A stretch of 19,885 nucleotides of DNA, taken from Rickettsiaceae bacterium 4572_127. Lineage in GTDB: Bacteria; Pseudomonadota; Alphaproteobacteria; Rs-D84; NBLK01. Of this stretch, positions 13,256 to 19,885 are shown in pieces; the first letter of the stretch is position 1, and each line of letters begins with the position of its first letter. The stretch is taken from contig NBLK01000005.1 of the NCBI GenBank assembly GCA_002084505.1, positions 1 through 19,885 of the forward strand. Reading direction: 5' to 3'. The notes below the pieces were generated by a model. The model was not told the DNA's origin. It saw only the letters and a list, made by a program, of their open reading frames with translations, and did not search any database. The position numbers and the translations under genes are program-made.

Positions 13256-15811
13256 TTATTTATTTTTAGCTGCTTTTTTAGCTTTACGAGCTGCTTTCTT
13301 TTTGCTTCTAGAACTATCTGATTCATTACCAATTGTCGCAGCAGTAGCAGCAATACCAGTAGCACCAACAATAGTTGAACCAACAATTGCACCACCAGTA
13401 GTACCTATCGACAAAGCAGTACCTGTCGACAAAGCAGTCCCTATTGCTGCACCACCAAATCCGCCCGTTGCGACTGTCGCAGCGACGGCAAGTGTCCCAA
13501 CTGCAGCAATTTTAGCTATTTTAATAAGTTTTCTACGAGCAACATTTATATCACCGGCTCCCCATAAACACATTCCACTAGCAGGTAAACCTTCCCCGCC
13601 AGCCTGAGCATAGCTTAATAATTCACTAAAACTAGGGATTTTACATTGCATTTTGTAATCAAAGTTAGGACCTTGTGCAACTCTACATCCTTTTTTAGGA
13701 GCTCTTTTGAAAAAACCTTTTTCACAACGAACCACAGTTGAACCACTATCCGTTAAACGAACTGTTTCCGTAAATTCACGATTTGCTTTCTTTCCTGCCA
13801 TTTTTCTACCACGAGCTTCAAATATACAACTTGATCCACCAATAGCAACTTCTTCTGAAACTTGATTTCCATCAGAATCTTTTCCACCGATACTATCCAT
13901 TGTTTCATTAAAAGTTCCACCAAATTGCCCACAAAATGTTTTATTGAACAACCTTACTTTACTATAATCCAATCGCATTGTATTTTTAGTTTTCATCTCA
14001 GCATTTTGAGTTTCACGACGCATTTTTTCTTCATCATAATCATACTTAGCATCAAGTTTCTTATTTTTCACATCATATTCAGATCTAATTTTAGCAACCT
14101 CTAAATTTTGTTTTGCTATAACTTGATCATTTTCCCCCTTCAACTTAGTAAGTTCATATTTTTGTTTAGCTGTCGTTTTTTTGGTTTTAACATCATATTC
14201 ACCTTTAATCATAGCAAGTTGAACTGCTCTTTGTTTTTTTATAACTCCAAGTCTTTCTGTTAAAATTTTACCTTCATTTTCCACCCATTTTTTATCGGCT
14301 AAGAATTGAATTTTCATATAGCTTTGCTTAAATAAATCGTCTTCACTCAAATTACTATCCAACATTTCTTTTGAAAGACTTGGGTCCTGCGATAAAAGCT
14401 CTAATTTACTTCTACATTTATCTATATAAGGCACACATATTTTTTGAGTTTCTTTTCGTGAAAGTCTCGTAATTTTCATACCATACTGCTCTGACATTTG
14501 CTCAAAGATATTATTAGCTTTTTTATCATCAGTGTCTTTATACAGTGAAAGACTTGAAGATTTTTTAGAACTATTAAATGGATCTGCTGATAAGAAAGAA
14601 ATATATCCAACTTCTGCTCCTGATAAATTCTCTAAGCAATCTTTCATTTCAGATAAACAAACTTGACGAGTCTCAGCAAGTTGCTCAACCGACTTTGATT
14701 TGCTATCAAAAATTTCAGTTTTAGCAGATTGCTCTAATGTTCTTTTAATTTTCAATAAAGCGATTTCCCAAGCCCCTGCCCCGTCTTTACAACTATCCAA
14801 AGTAGTAGCAAACGCTTTTTTAGAATCTTCAAACTGAGCGAAATTTTTAGCAGAACAATCGCTTGTTAGATCGTCGCATTTAGCTAATTCTTCAAAGTCA
14901 GTTCCATAGATTCCTTGTGCTTTTGCAAGAATTCCTTTTACACATGAATCAGTATCTAAATTATCACGATGCTTATCAACAGAAGCCATTCTTAATTTTT
15001 TCATAGCCATATCAAAAGCAACATTTAATTTATATGCTTTTTTATCATAATGTTCTCCCAAGGCATTAGCTGAATTATCAGCTCGCACAGTCATTAGATC
15101 TATGAAATTTTGTTTGTCGTCTATAATGTTAGGAAATTTCTTCGCACATAAATCAACAGCCTTAGTTAATAAAACACTCCCTGTAATTCTTCGCTTAGCC
15201 CCTTCTCCGTCAAGAGCATCAGACATATCTGCTATGCTTCCCATTAAATCGTCAAAATTCATGTCGTCGTCGCCTAAATCATTTTCTTCTTTTTCAGGAG
15301 CTTCAATAGAATCATAAATCTTTCTTTCAGCGGTAGATAATTTTACTTTTGGTAAATCAGCAAGAGTAATTCGCACCTTATCTTCTTTTTCTCGCAGTTC
15401 TTTTTCTCGTTTTTCTAATTTTTTCTTTTTATAGTTATCGGAACACAAAGCCATTTTCGTAGATTCTTCGTCTGTTCCAGCATCACATAAGGTAACCACA
15501 CACTGTTCGATAGCGTTTATTTCTTTTTTTACTGTATTAACTTGTTCTTGCAGAACATCCGTTGTCCCTATTGTTTCAGCTACCTCTGTTTCTGTTGTTA
15601 AATCGATTCCTTCAACAACCTCACTAGCCACTGTAATTTTAGCAGTTCGTGCATTTGTCGCTCGGCGATTTCCACCTTTTCCTCTTCTGGAGGTTTGTTT
15701 TTTTGCTTTTGATGTTTTCGAAGAACTTGTTCTTTCTCCACTTCGTCTAGCATCAGCTGGCGCATAAGTCATTGTTATTCCTAGAAATAAAACCATTATA
15801 TAACGAATCAT
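13256..15811 (-). CDS. Secreted coiled-coil protein with Ala/Gly-rich hydrophobic C-terminus, function unknown
   Basis: An 851-residue protein. The ATG at 15811 has AAGGAG 7 nt upstream and lies downstream of the predicted promoter; a longer frame to 15868 would begin inside the promoter. Residues 1-22 (MIRYIMVLFLGITMTYAPADA) form a signal peptide, followed by a very basic Ser/Lys/Arg-rich stretch. Residues about 55-510 are mostly charged and helical with scattered cysteines. Residues 516-610 are a strong coiled coil with a repeated EYDVKxKK motif. Residues 627-748 hold six cysteines (627, 662, 696, 709, 723, 748) in a compact, probably disulfide-bonded domain. Residues 766-828 are an Ala/Gly/Thr-rich hydrophobic segment like glycine-zipper membrane helices, then a Lys-rich tail. 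No known family was recognised. It is divergent from the chaperone/usher-like pair and could belong with it, but this rests on position only. Confidence 0.8.
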   Translation of the reverse strand: MIRYIMVLFLGITMTYAPADARRSGERTSSSKTSKAKKQTSRRGKGGNRRATNARTAKITVASEVVEGIDLTTETEVAETIGTTDVLQEQVNTVKKEINAIEQCVVTLCDAGTDEESTKMALCSDNYKKKKLEKREKELREKEDKVRITLADLPKVKLSTAERKIYDSIEAPEKEENDLGDDDMNFDDLMGSIADMSDALDGEGAKRRITGSVLLTKAVDLCAKKFPNIIDDKQNFIDLMTVRADNSANALGEHYDKKAYKLNVAFDMAMKKLRMASVDKHRDNLDTDSCVKGILAKAQGIYGTDFEELAKCDDLTSDCSAKNFAQFEDSKKAFATTLDSCKDGAGAWEIALLKIKRTLEQSAKTEIFDSKSKSVEQLAETRQVCLSEMKDCLENLSGAEVGYISFLSADPFNSSKKSSSLSLYKDTDDKKANNIFEQMSEQYGMKITRLSRKETQKICVPYIDKCRSKLELLSQDPSLSKEMLDSNLSEDDLFKQSYMKIQFLADKKWVENEGKILTERLGVIKKQRAVQLAMIKGEYDVKTKKTTAKQKYELTKLKGENDQVIAKQNLEVAKIRSEYDVKNKKLDAKYDYDEEKMRRETQNAEMKTKNTMRLDYSKVRLFNKTFCGQFGGTFNETMDSIGGKDSDGNQVSEEVAIGGSSCIFEARGRKMAGKKANREFTETVRLTDSGSTVVRCEKGFFKRAPKKGCRVAQGPNFDYKMQCKIPSFSELLSYAQAGGEGLPASGMCLWGAGDINVARRKLIKIAKIAAVGTLAVAATVATGGFGGAAIGTALSTGTALSIGTTGGAIVGSTIVGATGIAATAATIGNESDSSRSKKKAARKAKKAAKNK
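13404..13439. repeat. Two tandem 18-nt units in the hydrophobic C-terminus of the 851-aa protein
   Basis: CCTATCGACAAAGCAGTA is followed directly by CCTGTCGACAAAGCAGTC (two mismatches). They encode a repeated Thr-Ala-Leu-Ser-(Thr/Ile)-Gly hexapeptide in the membrane-like segment, a recent local duplication. Confidence 0.7.
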
Positions 15812-15839
15812 TTTGATTCTCCTTTTTCCATTTTTTAAT

Positions 15840-15868
15840 ATAATACCATATTTTGGAGTAACTTCCAA
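15840..15868 (-). promoter_or_regulatory. Promoter of the 851-aa protein gene
   Basis: Minus strand: TTGGAA (15868-15863), a 17-nt spacer and TATTAT (15845-15840). The predicted start near 15833 leaves a short leader with AAGGAG before the ATG at 15811. Confidence 0.6.
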
Positions 15869-15898
15869 GTAAAAAAATAAATTAGGATTCTGTTCTCA

Positions 15899-15927
15899 TT
15901 GTTTATACTACTTAAAGTTGATATTAT
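15899..15927 (+). promoter_or_regulatory. Promoter of the chaperone/usher-like operon
   Basis: TTGTTT (15899-15904), a 17-nt spacer and TATTAT (15922-15927). The leader of about 27 nt contains AAGGAG 6 nt before the ATG at 15961. The divergent promoter of the 851-aa protein gene is about 30 bp away, and the two share the same -10 sequence. Confidence 0.6.
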
Positions 15928-15960
15928 ATAAACAGAGAAGAAAAAGAAAAGGAGTCTCTT

Positions 15961-16758
15961 ATGAGAAAGTTATTACTATTTTTAGTCGCGATCAGTTTCG
16001 CACAAGTATCTAATGCTGGATTTTTAATTTATCCGCAAAAGATTTTATTCCACGGAAGCATGAAAAAACAATCTATAAAAATCACTAATGTTACCGACAC
16101 AGAAAAAACATACAAACTCAAGATTGTAAATTACGAGCAAGAAAAAAACGGTGGCTACAAAGTAATCACAGAAGAAAATCCAGTAGCTAAATTTGCTAGT
16201 AAAAATTTTAGATTTTCACCAAGAAGAGTCACTCTCAAACCCGGAAAAAGCCAGACTATAAACATCATGGTCAAAGGAAAAGGAGCTTTGAAAGACGGAG
16301 AATATCGCTCGCATTTAGCAATTGTTGAAAAGGATGCAACCAAGATGCGAACTGCTTCTGCATCGTCTGGATTAGGGTTTGAAATTAAGGCTGACTATGG
16401 TGTTACTGTGCCTGTTATCATTCGAAAAGGTAAGCTAAATATGGATATAAAAATAAAATCTGCTAAGCTAAAATCCGATAAAAAAGGAGCTGTTTTAAGT
16501 GTAGATATTGCTAGAAAAGGAAAAAAATCTATGCGAGGACAATTTAGTATTTTTGATGGAAAAAAAGAAATTGGGGTCATCAAAAACATAGTTGTTTATA
16601 CTAATTTAGCAGGGCGAAAATTTGATGTAAATCTTTATAAAACTGCTTCAAAAAGAATTAGTAAATCTGCTCTAAAAGGTAAAAAAATAACAATTAAATA
16701 TAATTCTGAAGACGACGATTCTTTGAAATATGAAGTCGTAAAAGAACTTACTTTATAG
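15961..16758 (+). CDS. PapD-like periplasmic pilus-assembly chaperone
   Basis: A 265-residue protein with a signal peptide (MRKLLLFLVAISFAQVSNA, about 19 residues). The mature protein has two predicted immunoglobulin-like beta domains. The first (about 20-130) has the PapD-type features IYPQKILFHG, then FRFSPRRVTLKPGKSQTINI, in which the Pro-Gly-x-x-Gln turn before the G1 donor strand is characteristic. The second (about 135-265) is rich in Lys and beta strands. Chaperones of this family fold pilin subunits and deliver them to an outer-membrane usher. The next gene, 39 nt downstream without a terminator, encodes an usher-like barrel, which supports the assignment. No subunit gene is present in the window. 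The ribosome binding site is AAGGAG. Confidence 0.82.
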   Translation: MRKLLLFLVAISFAQVSNAGFLIYPQKILFHGSMKKQSIKITNVTDTEKTYKLKIVNYEQEKNGGYKVITEENPVAKFASKNFRFSPRRVTLKPGKSQTINIMVKGKGALKDGEYRSHLAIVEKDATKMRTASASSGLGFEIKADYGVTVPVIIRKGKLNMDIKIKSAKLKSDKKGAVLSVDIARKGKKSMRGQFSIFDGKKEIGVIKNIVVYTNLAGRKFDVNLYKTASKRISKSALKGKKITIKYNSEDDDSLKYEVVKELTL

Positions 16759-16772
16759 TTTTATTATTTTAG

Positions 16773-16789
16773 AATTATAAAATTATAGA
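16773..16789. repeat. 17-nt AT-only motif, second copy
   Basis: Identical to 13179-13195. It lies in the 39-nt gap between the chaperone and usher-like genes. It contains TATAAA and TATAGA, either of which might act as a -10 box, but no convincing -35 box accompanies them. Confidence 0.4.
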
Positions 16790-16797
16790 GCTATCTT

Positions 16798-19572
16798 ATG
16801 AAATATATTATGCTTTTCCTTTTTCTCTTGATTGTAGAAACAGGAAAAGCTAATGACAATTATCCACAACTTGATTTAGAGCTTGCCGAGAGTGAAAACT
16901 ACATCATCTTAGAAGCAAAACTCAAAAAGTTCCGAATCTCCGACGGCTTTCAAGCATATCAATTTGATGATATTTTTTTCGTTCCATTCTCAGAAATCGC
17001 CACTGGATTTGAGTTCCCAATTGTAGTTGATGCTTTTGAAGGAACAGCAAGCGGTTGGTTTATGGACGAGGGACGAGAGGTTGAAATTGATCTAAAAAGA
17101 GGACATGCAGTTTCAAATTCTCAGTCAATTTCGCTCACAAAAGAAAATACTTTATGGGGTGAAGACGATATTTATATTCGCTCGGATTTGCTGGAAAAAT
17201 TCTTTCCTTTGACTGTTTCTGTTGATGATTCTGCGTTGATTCTAAATATGGAATCGTTAGAAGCCATGCCGTTTGAACAAAAAATTATTCGTGAGAAAAA
17301 ACAAAAAATGATAGATAAAAATAAAACGGAAAAACTTTTATATACTGAGCCTTTTATTGAAACCTCAGCATGGGTTACTTTTCCATTTTTAGATTTTGGA
17401 CTTACAATAAAACACGAAAAAGATTCAGAACAGACGGCTCAAAATGCATCATATTCTCTCTCTGGAAATGGAATTTTATTTGGACTAGATTCATCGTTTA
17501 ATTATTTTGGAACAACACAATCCGAGGAACAATATCTAAGATTTCAGCTGAGTAGATTCACTCCTGTCGGAGGAATCGCAGGTATAAAATATCTCGAAAT
17601 GGGAGATGCAAGTTCATACAATATGAAATTAATTTCAGGAGCAAGCTCAGGTCGTGGGATAAGTTTTTCTAGTTTTAATGAGAAGGGAAATTCAGTTGAT
17701 AGAGAATTTCAACTAACGGGAATGCTAACTGATGGCTGGGAGGTTGAGCTTTATCAAAACAATATCTTAAAAGATTTTTCGGCTGGAAAAGATGGAGCTT
17801 ATGATTTTGAAGAGATAGATTTAGCTCTCGGATCGAACAAATTAAAATTAGTTTTTTACGGCTCACAAGGAGAAATTCGAGAAGAAGAAACTAATATTTT
17901 TTTATCTCCAACTTCTGTTGAAGAAGGCGATTTTGATTTTAGATTTTTCGCACAAGAAATAAATATGCCTACTATTGAATTAGACGAATCCAAGTCAGCA
18001 GGATACAAAATTGGTGGATATTTAGAATATGGATTAACCCCTAAAACAGCTTTAACTTTTGGTGGAATAAGTTACATTCCTCCTGAAATAGAAGAGGCAG
18101 AAGATGACGATGAAGAAGAGGAGGAAGAGACAACTGATGAGGAAGAAACTGGGCGAGAGGGACACGATCAAATCCGTGGAATGATAGGTCTAAAAACTGG
18201 GTTTTCTATCTTTCGTTTGGGGTTAAATTCTGCCTATACAGAATACTCGGAATCGCCTGCTGTTGAAGGGATTTTAGACACTGATTTAGGCATTTACAAT
18301 CTAACATTTGAACACGGAATTTTCAACGGAATGCGAACTGAAAAATCTTACATTGATGGAGCTTTTTTGACTTCAAAATCTAAGGTAAATCTTCGCGGTA
18401 GAATCAAAATTCCATACATAGGAATCTTCCCATTTTTATCCAGATATACGGTAGCAAATAATTTAGAAAATGAAAAATACGAAGAGATAAAAAACACTCT
18501 TTCATTTGGATGGTGGAGATTTTATTTATCAACGGAAAATATCGTAAAGATAAAATTTGACGGCTACAAAGAAGACACCTTAAATTCAACTCTAAATTTC
18601 AGAATGGGAAAAGCAAGTTTGCGAGGAACTAGTCGCTATGACATGATCGAAAAATACATTCAAAGCACCTCTCTCGGACTAGATTTTAAAATTTTAGGAG
18701 GAACTTTTTGCCAAGCAAATTGGGGAAGAGCAATGACAAAAGACAGCAATGAAGTGCAAGATAATTATTCACTTTCGGCATCGCAAAGTTTTGATTTTGG
18801 GAGTTTAATGGCATCAACTTCTACTGCCTCTGATGGAAGTTTTTCATTCAAATTAACATACAATGCTAGCTTACTAAACGACACACAACATGGAAGATTT
18901 AAATTAGCAAGAGCAGGACTTTCTCAAAAAGGAGTCGTTCATGCAACTACTTATTTAGACGAAAATTACGACGGAGAATTCACAGAAGAAGACACAATCA
19001 TAAAAGGAATTAGATACAAAGCAATCGGGGTAATACAAGAGAGGGACGAAGAGATGAAGCATAAAAAAACCTGTCTCAAAGGTGCAAAACCCTACGAGCT
19101 TACGAGTTTTAAGATTGATAAAAATACAATTGAAGATATGGAAAATCACCCAGCAGATGAGCAAAAAGTTGTTTTAGCTCGGCGAGGAGTTTTGACTGAA
19201 ATCAATCTTGGATTAGTAAAACAAGGTGAAATTGATGGAGAATTAAAAGTCCGAAATGACGAGGGATTTGATGCACTAAGTGGAATAAAAGTTATAGTTT
19301 TTGATGGAGAAAAAAAAGTAGCGGAAACCATTTCTGACCAAGACGGATATTATCTTTTTAGCAATTTGAACCCAAAAAATTATACTATAAAATTAGATGA
19401 ACAACAGGTAATTTCATTAGAATTAATCCATCCAGAAACAATCATTTTTGAACTAAGAAAAGAAGATTTGTATAAAACTATAAAAACTATTTATGTGGAA
19501 AAATTATATAAAGACGAGCCACTGGAAGAAGAGAATGGAGAGGAAAATCTGGAAGGCAATTTCGAATCATAG
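16798..19572 (+). CDS. Usher-like outer-membrane beta-barrel protein
   Basis: A 924-residue protein with a signal peptide (MKYIMLFLFLLIVETGKA). An N-terminal periplasmic region (about 20-190) precedes a long stretch of alternating strands, consistent with a large barrel. Residues about 300-370 match the usual plug region of ushers (REFQLTGMLTDGWEVELYQN, then YDFEEIDLALGSNKLKLVFYG). A run of acidic residues (432-454, mostly Glu and Asp) probably lies in a surface loop. Near the C-terminus, residues about 712-745 resemble an SdrD-B-like segment (YLDENYDGEFTEEDT), and residues about 810-875 resemble a carboxypeptidase-regulatory-like beta sandwich (DGYYLFSNLNPKNYTIKL). It should thread or anchor surface fibres together with the upstream chaperone. 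Family assignment is by pattern and context. The ribosome binding site is weak (GAG, 7 nt upstream). Confidence 0.72.
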   Translation: MKYIMLFLFLLIVETGKANDNYPQLDLELAESENYIILEAKLKKFRISDGFQAYQFDDIFFVPFSEIATGFEFPIVVDAFEGTASGWFMDEGREVEIDLKRGHAVSNSQSISLTKENTLWGEDDIYIRSDLLEKFFPLTVSVDDSALILNMESLEAMPFEQKIIREKKQKMIDKNKTEKLLYTEPFIETSAWVTFPFLDFGLTIKHEKDSEQTAQNASYSLSGNGILFGLDSSFNYFGTTQSEEQYLRFQLSRFTPVGGIAGIKYLEMGDASSYNMKLISGASSGRGISFSSFNEKGNSVDREFQLTGMLTDGWEVELYQNNILKDFSAGKDGAYDFEEIDLALGSNKLKLVFYGSQGEIREEETNIFLSPTSVEEGDFDFRFFAQEINMPTIELDESKSAGYKIGGYLEYGLTPKTALTFGGISYIPPEIEEAEDDDEEEEEETTDEEETGREGHDQIRGMIGLKTGFSIFRLGLNSAYTEYSESPAVEGILDTDLGIYNLTFEHGIFNGMRTEKSYIDGAFLTSKSKVNLRGRIKIPYIGIFPFLSRYTVANNLENEKYEEIKNTLSFGWWRFYLSTENIVKIKFDGYKEDTLNSTLNFRMGKASLRGTSRYDMIEKYIQSTSLGLDFKILGGTFCQANWGRAMTKDSNEVQDNYSLSASQSFDFGSLMASTSTASDGSFSFKLTYNASLLNDTQHGRFKLARAGLSQKGVVHATTYLDENYDGEFTEEDTIIKGIRYKAIGVIQERDEEMKHKKTCLKGAKPYELTSFKIDKNTIEDMENHPADEQKVVLARRGVLTEINLGLVKQGEIDGELKVRNDEGFDALSGIKVIVFDGEKKVAETISDQDGYYLFSNLNPKNYTIKLDEQQVISLELIHPETIIFELRKEDLYKTIKTIYVEKLYKDEPLEEENGEENLEGNFES

Positions 19573-19573
19573 A

Positions 19574-19623
19574 TACAAAAAAAGTCTTACAATCGCCGAA
19601 GCAGTTGCAAAACTTTTTTTGTA
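19574..19623. terminator. Long inverted repeat after the usher-like gene, probable terminator
   Basis: TACAAAAAAAGT (19574-19585) and ACTTTTTTTGTA (19612-19623) form a perfect 12-bp inverted repeat starting 2 nt after the usher stop codon, with a 26-nt loop. The stem is mostly A-T, so it is not a classic GC-rich terminator. Its symmetry could serve both the usher-like gene and a minus-strand transcript. Confidence 0.5.
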
Positions 19624-19650
19624 ATAGAGAGAAAAAAAACTGTGTAATGG

Positions 19651-19689
19651 CTGTTGGTTACTTTTTAATAATTCTAAAAACAGCCGTGT
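19651..19689. repeat. Inverted repeat GGCTGTT/AACAGCC
   Basis: GGCTGTT (19649-19655) and AACAGCC (19679-19685 region) can pair 7 bp across the end of the small minus-strand ORF. On the minus strand it is followed within about 10 nt by a run of eight T, so it may help end that transcript. Confidence 0.4.
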
Positions 19690-19798
19690 AGCGACCATCC
19701 GCAAAACTCTTTTTGAGCCTAACAAAACAAACACTACCACCACATATTTTTGTCGTTTGTTTTAATTTTTTACGTAATTCTTTCCCCCATTTACACAT
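19658..19798 (-). CDS. Possible small basic protein, 46 aa, unknown
   Basis: An ATG-initiated minus-strand frame encoding 46 residues, starting MCKWGKELRKKLKQ and ending SFADGRYTAVFRIIKK, with Cys2, Cys19 and Cys24. It is strongly basic, with an N-terminal helix-like stretch and two beta-strand-like stretches, which looks more protein-like than random AT-rich sequence. No ribosome binding site is visible. A weak promoter-like pair (TTCACA, 16 nt, TATGCT) lies about 30-60 nt upstream. It could equally be the eroded end of a larger gene, since the frame is closed by a TAA shortly upstream. No family recognised. Confidence 0.3.
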   Translation of the reverse strand: MCKWGKELRKKLKQTTKICGGSVCFVRLKKSFADGRYTAVFRIIKK

Positions 19799-19885
19799 TA
19801 AATGCGACACATTTAGAACTTAAAAAAGCATAAAAAAAATTAAAAAAATGTGAAAAAAGTTTTGAAAAAGGTCAGTTATTTATGC

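Noticed and set aside
13302..13607. A 101-codon plus-strand frame rich in Pro, Ala and Val.
   Set aside because: It is the antisense shadow of the Ala/Gly/Thr-rich C-terminus of the 851-aa protein.
15812..15868. Upstream extension of the 851-aa protein by 19 residues.
   Set aside because: It would start in the -35 box, hide the signal peptide behind a charged leader and ignore the AAGGAG before 15811.

Overview
The window is AT-rich, Gram-negative chromosomal DNA. Signal peptides, a lipobox, a porin, LptB and a chaperone/usher-like pair show a cell with an outer membrane. The small repressor-like HTH protein carries the 'FNKSKR' core that I associate with alphaproteobacterial S24-type repressors. 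Together with the base composition this suggests an AT-rich, possibly host-associated alphaproteobacterium. That assignment is an inference, not a demonstration.

Layout. 1-66: tail of an unknown gene. 122-1015: a lipoprotein with two Cys-bounded TPR-like repeats. 1109-3412: Lon protease. 3415-4260: a small HTH regulator (minus strand) inside a repeat-rich stretch, then a roughly 196-nt structured RNA candidate (4163 to 3968, minus strand) with its own promoter and terminator. 4261-5745: an ABC-F ATPase (minus). 5886-8243: a one-polypeptide restriction-modification enzyme (nuclease, N6-adenine methylase and target-recognition domain). It is convergent, with a 1-nt gap, with a minus-strand block of a MazG-like/NUDIX fusion, an SPL-like radical SAM protein and a PIF1-like helicase (11233 down to 8245). 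11325-13172: a porin, then LptB. 13256-15811 (minus): an 851-aa secreted or membrane-anchored coiled-coil protein of unknown function. It is divergent from 15961-19572, a PapD-like chaperone followed by a large usher-like beta-barrel protein. 19573-19885: a terminator-like hairpin and a possible 46-aa ORF on the minus strand.

How the genes may work together. The second half is about the cell envelope: porin, LPS-export ATPase, and a chaperone/usher pair with no pilin subunit in view. The middle is about nucleic acids: restriction-modification, helicase, SPL-like radical SAM enzyme and nucleotide house-cleaning. Lon and ABC-F are general housekeeping.

The most notable signals are the unassigned structured RNA at 3968-4163, and promoters placed so that the start codon lies at or next to the predicted transcription start (lptB, lon, probably the helicase), which implies leaderless mRNAs. 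A cluster of palindromic and direct repeats around the HTH gene also stands out. No tRNA, rRNA, CRISPR array or transposase was recognised.
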